Source: Shewanella avicenniae (GTDB taxonomy: Bacteria > Pseudomonadota > Gammaproteobacteria > Enterobacterales > Shewanellaceae). From it: a stretch of 64,000 nt of DNA. The first letter of the stretch is position 1. Each line of letters begins with the position of its first letter. Of the stretch, positions 54,608 to 63,446 are shown piece after piece. Location: contig NZ_CP071503.1 of assembly GCF_017354945.1 (NCBI RefSeq), positions 3,100,001 through 3,164,000 of the forward strand. Direction: 5' to 3'. Below the pieces are notes generated by a model. That model searched no databases and was not told the origin of the DNA. It saw nothing but the letters and a program-made list of their open reading frames with translations. The translations under genes and the position numbers were made by a program.

Positions 54608-55153
54608 TTAATTAGCTTTAGGCGGGAAGTTTTCTAACATCGCTTTAGCGGCATCATTTACTTTGTCGATTCGCTCTTGCGGAGTTTTGTAGTCACGCAC
54701 GATATTCTTCGCGGTACTACGCCAAATCAATTGATGGGATTTAGCGTCGACTAAGTCCAGCAATAAGTCACCAACGTCATATTCCCTCACTTGAGAAATC
54801 GATGGGCCGCCCCACCAACCGCGATAACCAAAAGGACCATAACCGAAGTTAGCGTTCAGGGTATCAACCCGCGCTTCCTTATTGACCTTAGTAAAGTAGT
54901 TCACCATCAATTGCGCATCTTTGGCCTCTACTTTAACAAATCCCTTTGCCAACAATTGCTCGTCGACCGCTGCTCGCACGCGTTGTGCTAACAAGCCATC
55001 TTTTTCATATTCACCCTGACTCACTTGGGGTTCAACCCAAGCATAGGTTTTATATTGAGAAAAGTTAGTGCTTGGGTCGTAATCCCACCCCGGACGCACT
55101 GCGGCGCAGCCTGCCATGATTAACGCTACTGCGGCTAACATAAGATATTTCAT
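54608..55153 (-). CDS. DUF4136 lipoprotein
   Basis: A 181-residue lipoprotein with lipobox LIMAGC (Cys about residue 16) and the DUF4136 pattern: DYDPSTNFSQYKTYAW near the N-terminus, AAVDEQLLAKGF, LMVNYF, VGDLLLDLVDAKSHQLIWRS and a C-terminal AAKAMLENFPP. The function of the family is not established. A Gly/Trp-rich segment FGYGPFGYRGWWGG lies mid-protein. The start at 55153 has AGGTGA 6 bp upstream. It is transcribed away from the gene at 55323 and shares the Fur-box region with it. Confidence 0.88.
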   Translation of the reverse strand: MKYLMLAAVALIMAGCAAVRPGWDYDPSTNFSQYKTYAWVEPQVSQGEYEKDGLLAQRVRAAVDEQLLAKGFVKVEAKDAQLMVNYFTKVNKEARVDTLNANFGYGPFGYRGWWGGPSISQVREYDVGDLLLDLVDAKSHQLIWRSTAKNIVRDYKTPQERIDKVNDAAKAMLENFPPKAN

Positions 55154-55281
55154 AAAAATCACCTAGTTACTCTGCATTACAGTTGCACTCCATAACAGCT
55201 TACCCCTAGCTCAACAAATCTACAACCGCTATTAAGTGTCGAATAATTTCAGTAAATGACTTGCTATTCTAAAATTTTAAA

Positions 55282-55296
55282 TGATAATTATTATCA
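55282..55296. promoter_or_regulatory. Perfect Fur box over a promoter
   Basis: TGATAATTATTATCA is an exact match to both arms of the Fur 7-1-7 consensus, and the palindrome extends to nine bases per arm (AATGATAAT / ATTATCATT). It overlaps the -10 of a plausible promoter: TTGCTA at 55261-55266, then GATAAT at 55283-55288 with a 16-bp spacer. It lies 27 bp before the start at 55323 and 129 bp from the divergent lipoprotein gene. Confidence 0.85.
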
Positions 55297-55322
55297 TTAA
55301 TAGTTCAACAGAGATATCGGCG

Positions 55323-55643
55323 ATGACATGGCTAATTTGTTTATTTATTGTCGGCAGCATGGTGTATTTGATTACGCCCCAAAATGCCGCTGACCACACG
55401 CAGCGCGCCATGTTGGGGCTCAGTGCAATCTCTCAGCCGAAACTGCTGATGCTATTGCCATTAGTGATACTGGTGTGGCTGGCAATCAAAGCCTTTGCGA
55501 TGCCATTTTCCTTCTATACCTTAGCGGCAGTAAGCTTTGTCACAACCTCTATTGTACTGCTGGTACCTCGGTGGCGCATCGCCATCCTGCCGTGCGCCTT
55601 TCTATCGCTATTTTCGGCGCTGCTCGGCGTAGTTTGGGGCTAA
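55323..55643 (+). CDS. Small Fur-controlled membrane protein of unknown function
   Basis: I do not recognise this 106-residue protein. It is strongly hydrophobic, with helices at about residues 2-20, 42-60, 62-80 and 86-104, and a loop with Asn/Asp/His (QNAADHTQRA) near residue 24 that could face the periplasm. No enzyme motif is visible. The ATG at 55323 lies just after a perfect Fur box; an earlier in-frame ATG falls inside the box and is unlikely. The ribosome site is weak. Its promoter context implies induction under iron limitation, hence a possible part in iron uptake or siderophore handling; this is inference. Confidence 0.7.
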   Translation: MTWLICLFIVGSMVYLITPQNAADHTQRAMLGLSAISQPKLLMLLPLVILVWLAIKAFAMPFSFYTLAAVSFVTTSIVLLVPRWRIAILPCAFLSLFSALLGVVWG

Positions 55644-55798
55644 TCCTTTTCAATTTTTACATCTTACTCCCTGCACATTTGAGATGACCATGCCGCTTCA
55701 ATCCGAGCGGCTTTTTGTTATTAGCATTTGCCGCCAAGGTGCGGAAAGCACAGCAGTTCTGCTAAAATCCAGCAAACAAGTAGTAGAAAGGAATATCC

Positions 55799-56128
55799 AT
55801 GCGAGTAGATCCCAACGTGTTGCTGGTATATAGCACTGACAGAGGCCGTATCGAGCAAGAACAAGCGCCGATAGAAGTACCTCAAGGCGATGGCATTGTG
55901 CGAATTCACCGCGATAGTAAAGGCCGAAAAGGCAAAGGCGTATCCGTAATTAGCGGATTAGGCTTAGATGCGGACGAACTTAAAGCGCTGGCGCAAAAAC
56001 TCAAAAAGCAATGTGGTTGTGGTGGTACAGTAAAAGACTTTACTATCGAAGTTCAAACTGACAACCGCGAGCAACTTAAAACCTTGTTGGAAAAACAGGG
56101 TTTTAAAGTCAAACTCGCCGGTGGTTGA
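55799..56128 (+). CDS. yciH: SUI1/eIF1-like translation factor YciH
   Basis: A 109-residue SUI1-fold protein related to eIF1, which in E. coli can discriminate against non-canonical initiation in vitro. Features are the N-terminal VYSTDRGRI, the basic [15 protein letters not shown] and the CGCGGTVKD motif near residues 76-84. AAGGA lies 7 bp before the ATG. It is followed 22 bp later by yqgE. Confidence 0.93.
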   Translation: MRVDPNVLLVYSTDRGRIEQEQAPIEVPQGDGIVRIHRDSKGRKGKGVSVISGLGLDADELKALAQKLKKQCGCGGTVKDFTIEVQTDNREQLKTLLEKQGFKVKLAGG

Positions 56129-56150
56129 TACGCAAATTGCAGGAGCTGTT

Positions 56151-56711
56151 ATGGATAGTTTGCAGAATCACTTCTTAATTGCGATGCCATCATTAAACGA
56201 CTCATTCTTCGAGCGTTCACTGATTTACATCTGTGAGCATGATGAAAAAGGCGCGATGGGCATTATGGTCAATCGCCCTATTGGTGTCGATGTAGAAGAG
56301 TTGCTGGCACAATTAGATCTGCAAGATGAACGGCACCTAGCTCCATCGCTGGAAAATCAAGTATTGGTCGGCGGCCCAGTTAATCCTGAACGCGGTTTTG
56401 TACTGCATAGTAGCCAAACCCATTGGGTTAATAGTAATCCGATTACCGATGAGCTAATGCTGACCACCTCACGCGATATCTTAACCTCTATCGGCACCGA
56501 CAAAGCCCCAGAACATTTCTTGGTAGTGCTAGGTTATGCCGGTTGGAGCCGTAATCAGCTCGAAAAAGAACTGGCGGAAAACTCCTGGTTAACCATTCCA
56601 GCTACTCCAGAACTGCTGTTTAGTACCCCTTTTGAACAACGTTGGGAAAAAGCGACCCAATCCCTCGGTTTTGATTTGTGGCAGATGTCATCAGATATTG
56701 GTCACGCTTAA
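56151..56711 (+). CDS. yqgE: YqgE/AlgH family protein
   Basis: A 186-residue conserved cytosolic protein of the UPF0301/AlgH family whose biochemical role is unresolved. The markers are [15 protein letters not shown] at the start, [31 protein letters not shown] and [12 protein letters not shown]. The start at 56151 has AGGAG 6 bp upstream; the longer in-frame start overlaps yciH. The yqgE-ruvX pair is widely conserved. Confidence 0.94.
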   Translation: MDSLQNHFLIAMPSLNDSFFERSLIYICEHDEKGAMGIMVNRPIGVDVEELLAQLDLQDERHLAPSLENQVLVGGPVNPERGFVLHSSQTHWVNSNPITDELMLTTSRDILTSIGTDKAPEHFLVVLGYAGWSRNQLEKELAENSWLTIPATPELLFSTPFEQRWEKATQSLGFDLWQMSSDIGHA

Positions 56712-56732
56712 AACGCAACTACAAGGTTTTAC

Positions 56733-57152
56733 ATGTCACGCACAGTGTTAGGTTTTGATTTCGGTACCAAAAGTATCGGTGTTGCCATTGGCCAAGAGAT
56801 CACCGGCAGCGCCCAGCCACTAAAAGCGCTCAAAGCCACTGATGGCGTACCCGAATGGTCACAAATAGAATCGCTCTTAAAAGAATGGCAACCGGATCTG
56901 GTCGTCGTTGGCTTACCCCTGAATATGGATGGCACCGAGCAAGAGATGACACAACGCGCCCGTAAATTTGCCAATCGTATTCACGGTCGATTCGGAGTTG
57001 CGATTGCCACCCAAGATGAACGGCTGACCACCACGGATGCACGCGCGCGGCTATTTGAATCCGGCGGTTATCGTGCCTTATCTAAAGGCCAAGTCGACTC
57101 GGTATCCGCAGTATTAATTGTTGAAAGTTACTTTGAAAACTTTTACCAATAA
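56733..57152 (+). CDS. ruvX: YqgF/RuvX, pre-16S rRNA nuclease
   Basis: A 139-residue RNase H-like nuclease involved in 16S rRNA 5' maturation. It has the N-terminal [14 protein letters not shown] with the first catalytic Asp, [10 protein letters not shown], and the DERLTTTDA segment. AAGG lies 7 bp before the ATG. It closes a yciH-yqgE-ruvX run and is followed by a bidirectional terminator. Confidence 0.95.
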   Translation: MSRTVLGFDFGTKSIGVAIGQEITGSAQPLKALKATDGVPEWSQIESLLKEWQPDLVVVGLPLNMDGTEQEMTQRARKFANRIHGRFGVAIATQDERLTTTDARARLFESGGYRALSKGQVDSVSAVLIVESYFENFYQ

Positions 57153-57179
57153 AAACAGCGGCTTTTTGCCGCTGTTTTC
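57151..57179. terminator. Bidirectional terminator after ruvX
   Basis: Stem AAAACAGCGGC / GCCGCTGTTTT with loop TTTTT, between the convergent ruvX and peroxidase-like genes. Confidence 0.9.
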
Positions 57180-57199
57180 AATTATATCACGCTAAAGAC

Positions 57200-57769
57200 T
57201 TAGTTCGCTTCAGCCGCTAATAGGGCTTGAATCGCCTTATTAAGCTCCTCGCTATCGGGCGTCACCCGCGAATTAAACTGTTGCACTTGAGTACCATCAC
57301 CGCTCACTAAGTACTTATAGAAATTCCACTTCGGTGCAGCCGTCTTCTCATTGAGGTACTTAAACACTGAATTGACATCACTACCACGCACCGCGGAAGT
57401 CGCCAGCATGGTAAAAGTTACCCCGTAATTGATGTAGCAGATTTTGGCCGTATCCTTCTCATCATCTTCCTCTTGAAAAAAGTCATCAGAAGGAAAGCCG
57501 AGCACCACTAGCCCCTTGTCGGCATATTGTTTGTGCAGCGCTTCAAGCCCCTTAAATTGCGGTGTAAAACCACAATGACTTGCGGTATTGATGATAAGCA
57601 CAGGCTTACCCTGAGTCAGCTCACACAAATTGACCGTTTGCGAGGAATGCAATTTACGCATTTCAACATTGAGATAAGCGGGGCACTCGGCAGCGTAACT
57701 CACGCTACCGAGTAACCCAAATAGCACCAGCAAAAATTGCCCAGAGAAGCGAACATATCGAGTTAACAT
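57200..57769 (-). CDS. Exported glutathione peroxidase-like protein
   Basis: A 189-residue thioredoxin-fold peroxidase homologue with a signal peptide (cleavage near SYA-AE). The peroxidatic Cys is at residue 66 in ASHCGFTPQFKGLE, and the Trp/Asn pair is kept in KWNFYKYLV. The usual GFPCNQFGGQE segment reads GFPSDDFFQEE here, so the catalytic Gln and the second Cys are replaced. A Cys pair in the N-terminal extension (AECPAYL, VNLCELT) may form a disulfide. It is probably a periplasmic peroxidase or thiol-redox protein, although the altered tetrad leaves activity uncertain. AGGATGG lies before the ATG. Confidence 0.85.
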   Translation of the reverse strand: MLTRYVRFSGQFLLVLFGLLGSVSYAAECPAYLNVEMRKLHSSQTVNLCELTQGKPVLIINTASHCGFTPQFKGLEALHKQYADKGLVVLGFPSDDFFQEEDDEKDTAKICYINYGVTFTMLATSAVRGSDVNSVFKYLNEKTAAPKWNFYKYLVSGDGTQVQQFNSRVTPDSEELNKAIQALLAAEAN

Positions 57770-57839
57770 TTGACCATCCTAAGTCTGACGTTGATATCAC
57801 CCATATTACGCAACTTTTGCCGCAACAGATCAGCCAAGG

Positions 57840-58937
57840 TTAGAAATATAAGCCAATGTTGATATTTAACCGTGAATGCCAGCTGTTATCGCCTTCATCA
57901 ATACCGATACCGGGACCATTAGCAAACCACATATTTTTGCCCGCAATCCAATCGACGTAGGTATAGAACTTACCTGCAGTTAGCACACAACCTGTGACGT
58001 TTTGAATTGAGTTGTCCAATCCCTCACCCGAGGCAGCCATGTAGGTAAAGTCGTTATAGCAATTGATGTTGGAGATTGGCCCCCAAGACACATCCATACT
58101 ACGAGCTAAGTTAGCGCTATAAACATCCGATTTAGAAGCAATTTCGAATGGATAAGCAAAGGCTGACATCGCCATGCGATCATCTGGAAAGTCGTAATCG
58201 TAACGCACATATTGCAGCTGCGTTTGCCACTTATGCCAATCCATCTGCCAATGCACCGCTACGGCGTAGCCATCGGTATCTTCACCGTCGACGGCATTTT
58301 CACTCGGCACATAATCAAACTGATTCCATTGCAATGAAGCACCCAGTTTATGGGTCGCCTCACCAGTGCTAAGCAGTTTTTCGACTCGAGCGTTTATCTG
58401 CCCAGCTTCTTCATACGGAAGTTCTGGCGTGGTGGCTACGTCAAACGAATAGCGCTTTACACGACTACCGTCACCGTATTCATCATTGGCAAAATAGGCC
58501 AGATCATAACGCCAACCATCAGCATCATGTTGCCAATGAATACCTGCGTCATAATCGTCTTCAAAACCAAGGTAATAAGTTCCACCGAACCAGAAAGAGT
58601 GAGAAGTGGTTGGTAACAAGCCAAATGGCACCTGAGTAATCCCCAGTTTTACCACATCCTGCTCAGAGAATTGATAACCCGCCCATGCATGGTGCACCAC
58701 TTCCTGATCTTTGTACCAACGGTATTGTGCGGAAGCGAGTAACTTGTCGCTTTTGTAATTCACATCGATGCGAAAAAGTTCGAATTCAAACTTTGCATTA
58801 TCATCATAGTCTTTCCAACCGTAGTTGAGACGTACTGCGCCGCCAATATCAAGCTCATCAGTAACAGGCACAGCATTCGCAAGACTAGAGCTAAATAGCG
58901 CCACAAACACTCCCCACTTAATGGCATGAATTTTCAT
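57840..58937 (-). CDS. Porin-like outer-membrane protein, uncharacterised
   Basis: A 365-residue exported protein with signal peptide cleaved near LANA-VP. The mature part alternates aromatic and polar residues as in beta-barrels (for example RLNYGWKDYD, LASAQYRWYKD and WQTQLQYVRYDYDF) and ends in LNINIGLYF with C-terminal Phe, typical of outer-membrane barrels. It lacks recognisable porin loops, and no channel substrate is evident. GGGAG lies 6 bp before the ATG at 58937; a neighbouring ATG one codon earlier is also possible. It follows pilU on the same strand after 128 bp that include a TTTGAA-N5-TTCAAA palindrome. Confidence 0.75.
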   Translation of the reverse strand: MKIHAIKWGVFVALFSSSLANAVPVTDELDIGGAVRLNYGWKDYDDNAKFEFELFRIDVNYKSDKLLASAQYRWYKDQEVVHHAWAGYQFSEQDVVKLGITQVPFGLLPTTSHSFWFGGTYYLGFEDDYDAGIHWQHDADGWRYDLAYFANDEYGDGSRVKRYSFDVATTPELPYEEAGQINARVEKLLSTGEATHKLGASLQWNQFDYVPSENAVDGEDTDGYAVAVHWQMDWHKWQTQLQYVRYDYDFPDDRMAMSAFAYPFEIASKSDVYSANLARSMDVSWGPISNINCYNDFTYMAASGEGLDNSIQNVTGCVLTAGKFYTYVDWIAGKNMWFANGPGIGIDEGDNSWHSRLNINIGLYF

Positions 58938-59014
58938 CATATTCTCCCAGTGGTTAAAATTTTGGTGCAAAACATTAGCAAATTTTAGTTTGAATTCGAA
59001 ACTTAAGCTGATGA

Positions 59015-59031
59015 TTTGAACATAATTCAAA
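59015..59031. promoter_or_regulatory. 6-5-6 palindrome upstream of the outer-membrane protein
   Basis: TTTGAA-CATAA-TTCAAA is a perfect palindrome 78 bp upstream of the start codon at 58937. A second, imperfect symmetric element (AGTTTGAATTCGAAACT, 59 k region 58987-59003) lies 12 bp nearer the gene. Both could bind a dimeric regulator. Confidence 0.4.
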
Positions 59032-59065
59032 CAACAACTGTTCATCTCATCAGCTTTTGCAGCGA

Positions 59066-60178
59066 TTAATCCATGTCGAGGGTAATACCATCCATTGAGC
59101 CAGAGGAACCAGCGTTGCCACTTTCCAATTTGATCATCAAACGCAAATCGTTTGGTGAGTCAGCATGGTGTAGCGCATCAGCGTAAGTAATCTCACCATC
59201 TTTGTAGAGTTTAAATAACGCTTGGTCGAAGGTCTGCATCCCCTGCTCATTCGACTTTGCCATGACCTCTTTCAACACATGCAACTCATGGCGTTGAATA
59301 ACGCTAGATACCCGTGGTGTGTTGATCAAAATTTCAATCGCTGCTCGACGACCACTGCCATCCGCTTTTGGCACCAACTGCTGCGCCACAATGCCGCGCA
59401 GGTTTAAGGATAGGTCAAACAACAGCTGTGCGTGTTTATTTTCTGGCACCAGATGCATAATCCGATCAAGCGCTTGGTTAGCGTTGTTGGCGTGCAATGT
59501 CGCCAAACACAAGTGACCAGTTTCTGCGAATGACAAGGCAAATTCCATGGTTTCTTGGCTACGGATCTCACCGATAAGAATCACGTCCGGCGCTTGGCGC
59601 AATGAGCTTTTCAGCGCTGCATCAAACGAATCAGTATCAATCCCCACTTCACGCTGCGTCACAATACATTTGTTATGTTGGTGCACAAATTCCACGGGGT
59701 CTTCAATAGTCAGAATGTGGCCTTTACTATTGGCGTTACGATAGCCAATCATCGATGCCAGCGAGGTAGATTTACCGGTACCGGTCGCCCCCACCATGAT
59801 CACCAAACCACGCTTTGCCATCACCAGATCTTTGAGGATCGGCGGTAAATTCAGGTCTTCCATGGTGGGGATTTTGGTTTCGATACGGCGTAACACACAA
59901 CCGGCGGCTTCACGTTGCCAAAACGCGCTGACACGAAAACGCCCTAAGCCTTTAGAGCCAATCGCAAAGTTACACTCTTTGGTCTCATGAAACTGCTGCT
60001 TATTCGCAGGCGTCATCAGAGATTCCACAAACTCTAGCGCTTGCGCCGCAGTAAACGGGTTTTCAGCTAACGGGCGCAATGCACCATCAACTTTGGCACT
60101 CGGGGGAAAACCAGCCGTGACAAACAGATCCGACGCTTTACGTTCAACCATCGCTTCCAGAAAGGGTTTGACGTCCAT
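59066..60178 (-). CDS. pilU: Type IV pilus ATPase PilU
   Basis: PilU is the accessory retraction ATPase that assists PilT in type IV pilus withdrawal. The 370-residue protein has the N-terminal PAS-like domain (KASDLFVTAGFPPS), Walker A GATGTGKST near residue 130, the Asp box TIEDPVEFVH, Walker B DVILIGEIRS and the His box GHLCLATLHANN. AAGGAG lies 6 bp before the ATG. It starts 9 bp after the pilT stop, forming the usual pilT-pilU operon. Confidence 0.95.
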   Translation of the reverse strand: MDVKPFLEAMVERKASDLFVTAGFPPSAKVDGALRPLAENPFTAAQALEFVESLMTPANKQQFHETKECNFAIGSKGLGRFRVSAFWQREAAGCVLRRIETKIPTMEDLNLPPILKDLVMAKRGLVIMVGATGTGKSTSLASMIGYRNANSKGHILTIEDPVEFVHQHNKCIVTQREVGIDTDSFDAALKSSLRQAPDVILIGEIRSQETMEFALSFAETGHLCLATLHANNANQALDRIMHLVPENKHAQLLFDLSLNLRGIVAQQLVPKADGSGRRAAIEILINTPRVSSVIQRHELHVLKEVMAKSNEQGMQTFDQALFKLYKDGEITYADALHHADSPNDLRLMIKLESGNAGSSGSMDGITLDMD

Positions 60179-60187
60179 AGCGACTCC

Positions 60188-61225
60188 TTAGAAATTAACC
60201 TGCTTGTTAGAACTTTTTGATAACGCATCTTCGCGGGTAATCACTCCTCGATTCACCAACTGCTGCAGACTTTGCTCCAGCGTCTGCATCCCGTGCGCCA
60301 TACCCGTTTGGATGGCAGAATACATCTGCGCCACTTTATCTTCACGGATAAGGTTACGGATTGCTGGCGTACCAATCATGATTTCGTGCGCAGCCACACG
60401 GCCACCGCCGATTTTCTTAATCAAGGTTTGCGAGATAACCGCCTGCAGCGATTCTGACAACATGGTACGCACCATGTCTTTTTCGCCCGCTGGGAACACG
60501 TCAACCACACGGTCAATGGTTTTGGCTGCTGAGGTGGTGTGTAAGGTACCAAATACTAAGTGACCGGTTTCTGCCGCTGTCAGTGCCAAACGGATAGTTT
60601 CCAAGTCACGCATCTCACCCACTAGAATAACGTCAGGGTCTTCACGCAGGGCGCTACGCAAGGCAGCCTCGAAGCTCCAAGTGTGACGATGCACTTCCCG
60701 TTGGTTAATCAAACACTGCTTGTTTTGGTGCACAAATTCGATAGGGTCTTCAATAGTCAGAATATGGTCGTGGCGATTGTCATTAACGTAATCGATCATC
60801 CCCGCCAAAGTGGTACTTTTACCAGAACCTGTTGGTCCCGTTACCAGCACCAAACCACGTGGATAGGAAGAGATTTTCTTAAAGATGTCAGGCGCACCTA
60901 ACTGCTCTAAGGTTAAGATATCAGTAGGAATGGTACGGAATACCGCGGCAGCGCCACGAGATTGGTTAAACGCGTTCACCCTGAAGCGCGCCAAGTTTGG
61001 CACTTCAAACGAGAAGTCGATCTCGAGGTGTTCTTCATAGTCCTTACGCTGCTTATCATTCATGATATCGTAAACAAGACGATGAACGTCTTGGTGCGTC
61101 AACGCAGGCACATTGAGCTTTCTCACCTCACCATCGACACGTATCATAGGTGGTATGCCTGCAGAAAGGTGTAGATCCGACGCTTTGTGTTTTACACTAA
61201 AAGCCAATAATTCAGTGATTTCCAT
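60188..61225 (-). CDS. pilT: Type IV pilus retraction ATPase PilT
   Basis: PilT is the cytoplasmic hexameric motor that depolymerises the pilus for twitching and DNA uptake. The 345-residue protein has KASDLHLSAGIPP, Walker A GPTGSGKST near residue 129, TIEDPIEFVH, VILVGEMRD, GHLVFGTLHT and the C-terminal AIRNLIREDK motif needed for retraction. The start at 61225 gives the conserved MEITELLAFSV; a longer in-frame start overlaps the divergent promoter. Only 36 bp separate it from the divergent yggS. Confidence 0.96.
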   Translation of the reverse strand: MEITELLAFSVKHKASDLHLSAGIPPMIRVDGEVRKLNVPALTHQDVHRLVYDIMNDKQRKDYEEHLEIDFSFEVPNLARFRVNAFNQSRGAAAVFRTIPTDILTLEQLGAPDIFKKISSYPRGLVLVTGPTGSGKSTTLAGMIDYVNDNRHDHILTIEDPIEFVHQNKQCLINQREVHRHTWSFEAALRSALREDPDVILVGEMRDLETIRLALTAAETGHLVFGTLHTTSAAKTIDRVVDVFPAGEKDMVRTMLSESLQAVISQTLIKKIGGGRVAAHEIMIGTPAIRNLIREDKVAQMYSAIQTGMAHGMQTLEQSLQQLVNRGVITREDALSKSSNKQVNF

Positions 61226-61261
61226 AGCTTGGTATATCCGTTCAACCAAAAAGATAACAAC

Positions 61262-61969
61262 ATGACAACAATAGCAGACAGACTGGCACTAGCCCAGCAA
61301 AGGATAGCAGCCGCCGCTAAAAATTGCGTACGAAATCCCGAAGAGATCCAACTGCTTGCCGTCAGTAAAACCAAACCTATTGAAGACATTTTAGCAGCCT
61401 ACAACGCTGGGCAACGTTACTTCGGTGAGAACTACGTTCAAGAAGGCCAACAAAAGGTTGAGGCACTACAGCAAACGTGTCCAGATATTGTGTGGCACTT
61501 CATCGGGCCACTGCAATCCAATAAAAGCCGGATTGTGGCGGAATATTTTGATTGGATGCACACAGTAGATCGCGCCAAAATCGCTGAGCGCCTCAATAGC
61601 CAACGTCCTGCGGATAAAGCGCCGTTAAATGTCTGTATTCAAGTCAATATCAGCGGCGAAGATAGCAAGTCTGGCGTGATTGATAAAGACAGCATGTTGG
61701 CGCTGGCAAAACAGATTGCAGCCCTGCCAAATCTGAACCTGCGCGGCTTGATGGCGATTCCAAGCCACGCCGATGAAAATCAGTTGGCAGAGGAGCTTTC
61801 TACGATGCAGCAACTCTTTGCCACCTTGAAACTCGGCTACGCCAGCGTTGATACGCTATCGATGGGCATGAGTGACGATTTAGAGCTGGCGATTGCCAAC
61901 GGCTCAACCATGGTACGTATCGGCAGCGCGATTTTTGGTGAGCGTGACTATAGCGCCAAAGCGAATTAA
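61262..61969 (+). CDS. yggS: YggS/PLPBP family PLP homeostasis protein
   Basis: A 235-residue PLP-binding single-domain TIM barrel that buffers pyridoxal phosphate and influences amino-acid pools. The PLP-Lys is in LLAVSKTKP, and other family marks are FGENYVQEG, WHFIGPLQSNK, and the C-terminal LSMGMSDDLELAI and MVRIGSAIFGER. The start at 61262 is chosen because it gives the normal N-terminus; an upstream ATG lies within the pilT 5' region. It heads the yggS-proC-yggT-yggU-DUF4426 run. Confidence 0.95.
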   Translation: MTTIADRLALAQQRIAAAAKNCVRNPEEIQLLAVSKTKPIEDILAAYNAGQRYFGENYVQEGQQKVEALQQTCPDIVWHFIGPLQSNKSRIVAEYFDWMHTVDRAKIAERLNSQRPADKAPLNVCIQVNISGEDSKSGVIDKDSMLALAKQIAALPNLNLRGLMAIPSHADENQLAEELSTMQQLFATLKLGYASVDTLSMGMSDDLELAIANGSTMVRIGSAIFGERDYSAKAN

Positions 61970-62053
61970 TCCCCTTGTATTTAGCCGCTTGCGCCCAAAT
62001 ACTATAAACAGTCCACCCCGTGTGGCGCGTTACAACCAACAAAAGAGGAAAGC

Positions 62054-62872
62054 ATGACTTCTAACAAAATCTGTTTTATCGGTGCCGGCAATATGAGCCG
62101 CAGTATTATCAGCGGACTGGTGAACAGTGGCTATCAACCTGAATTGATTGAAGCAACCAACCCTAGTACCCCGAAACTTGATGCACTGAAAGCGGATTTT
62201 GCGATTAACACCAGCAGCGACAACAGTGCCGCCGCCGCGCGAGCCGATGTGATTATTCTGTCGGTCAAACCGCAGTTAATGCAGCAAGTGTGTGAAGCCA
62301 TGTCTGGCGTCGATTTCTCCAACAAACTGATTATTACCATTGCCGCCGGTATTCCTGCCGCACGCTATCAAGATTATTTCGGCCAGCCCATCCAACTGAT
62401 CCGTGTTATGCCAAACACTCCAATGCAAATTGGTGCTGGCATGTCAGGCTTATATGCCCCAGCCAATATCAACGATGAACAAAAAGCGATTGCCGAAGTC
62501 ATTGTCAAAACCGGTGGTGATGCGGTTTGGGTAGACGACGAACACGGGCTTAACCTGGTGATTGCCTTGGCGGGGAGCTCTCCGGCCTATTTTTTCCTGT
62601 TTGTTGAAGGCATGGTAGACGCCGCGACCCAAATGGGCATGGATGCAGAAAAAGCGCGCCAACTGGCGCAGCAAGCCGCATTTGGTGCGGCCAGAATGTT
62701 GATTGAAAATCCGCAACTGTCGGCGGCACAACTGCGTCAGAATGTGACCTCTAAAGGCGGCACCACCCATGAAGCCGTTGAAACCTTCAAGCAAGGCGAT
62801 CTACCCGGATTAACCGCCAAAGCGATGGCAAACTGTATCGCCCGCGCTGAAGAGATGGCGAAACAATTTTAA
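62054..62872 (+). CDS. proC: Pyrroline-5-carboxylate reductase
   Basis: ProC reduces pyrroline-5-carboxylate to proline with NADPH. The 272-residue protein has the N-terminal Rossmann motif CFIGAGNMSRSIISGL, VMPNTPMQIGAGM and the C-terminal signature NVTSKGGTTHEAVETF. GAGGAAAGC precedes the ATG. Confidence 0.96.
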   Translation: MTSNKICFIGAGNMSRSIISGLVNSGYQPELIEATNPSTPKLDALKADFAINTSSDNSAAAARADVIILSVKPQLMQQVCEAMSGVDFSNKLIITIAAGIPAARYQDYFGQPIQLIRVMPNTPMQIGAGMSGLYAPANINDEQKAIAEVIVKTGGDAVWVDDEHGLNLVIALAGSSPAYFFLFVEGMVDAATQMGMDAEKARQLAQQAAFGAARMLIENPQLSAAQLRQNVTSKGGTTHEAVETFKQGDLPGLTAKAMANCIARAEEMAKQF

Positions 62873-62894
62873 CTACTAAGAGACTCGACTCGAA

Positions 62895-63446
62895 ATGACT
62901 GATCCATTTACTTTTTTAGTTAGCACCATATTCGACCTGTACTTAATGGTTGTGATCCTGCGGATCTGGATGCAGCTTGCACGTGCCGATTTCTACAATC
63001 CATTTAGCCAGTTTGTGGTGAAAGCAACCCACCCGATTGTGAAGCCATTACGCCGCGTGCTGCCATCAATTGGCAACCTCGATACCGCGTCCGTGGTGCT
63101 GGCGTTGGCCGTGGTGATCTTAAAAATTGTGGCACTGACATTAATTGCTGGCGCACAATTTGATATCGTCGCCACACTGCTTTTTGCGGTGGTGTCGGTG
63201 TTTAAACAAGCCGGTGTATTGCTGTTTTATCTGTTGATTATCCGCGCCATCATGAGCTGGGTTAGCCAAGGCTCAAACCCATTTGAATATGTGCTGTATC
63301 AACTGACTGAACCATTCCTCGGCCCAATCAGACGTATTATTCCGCCAATGGGTGGCTTAGATTTATCTGTGCTAGTGCTGTTTATTTTGTTGAACTTCCT
63401 CAACTTACTGCTTGCGCAGCACGTACCTTATTGGGCTATTGCTTAA
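62895..63446 (+). CDS. yggT: YggT family membrane protein
   Basis: A 183-residue inner-membrane protein of two repeated YGGT units, each with a hydrophobic pair and the motif [20 protein letters not shown] in the first half and [20 protein letters not shown] in the second. The function is not firmly known; links to osmotic stress and cell division are described in some bacteria. It overlaps yggU by one base (TAATG), so they are translationally coupled. Confidence 0.94.
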   Translation: MTDPFTFLVSTIFDLYLMVVILRIWMQLARADFYNPFSQFVVKATHPIVKPLRRVLPSIGNLDTASVVLALAVVILKIVALTLIAGAQFDIVATLLFAVVSVFKQAGVLLFYLLIIRAIMSWVSQGSNPFEYVLYQLTEPFLGPIRRIIPPMGGLDLSVLVLFILLNFLNLLLAQHVPYWAIA

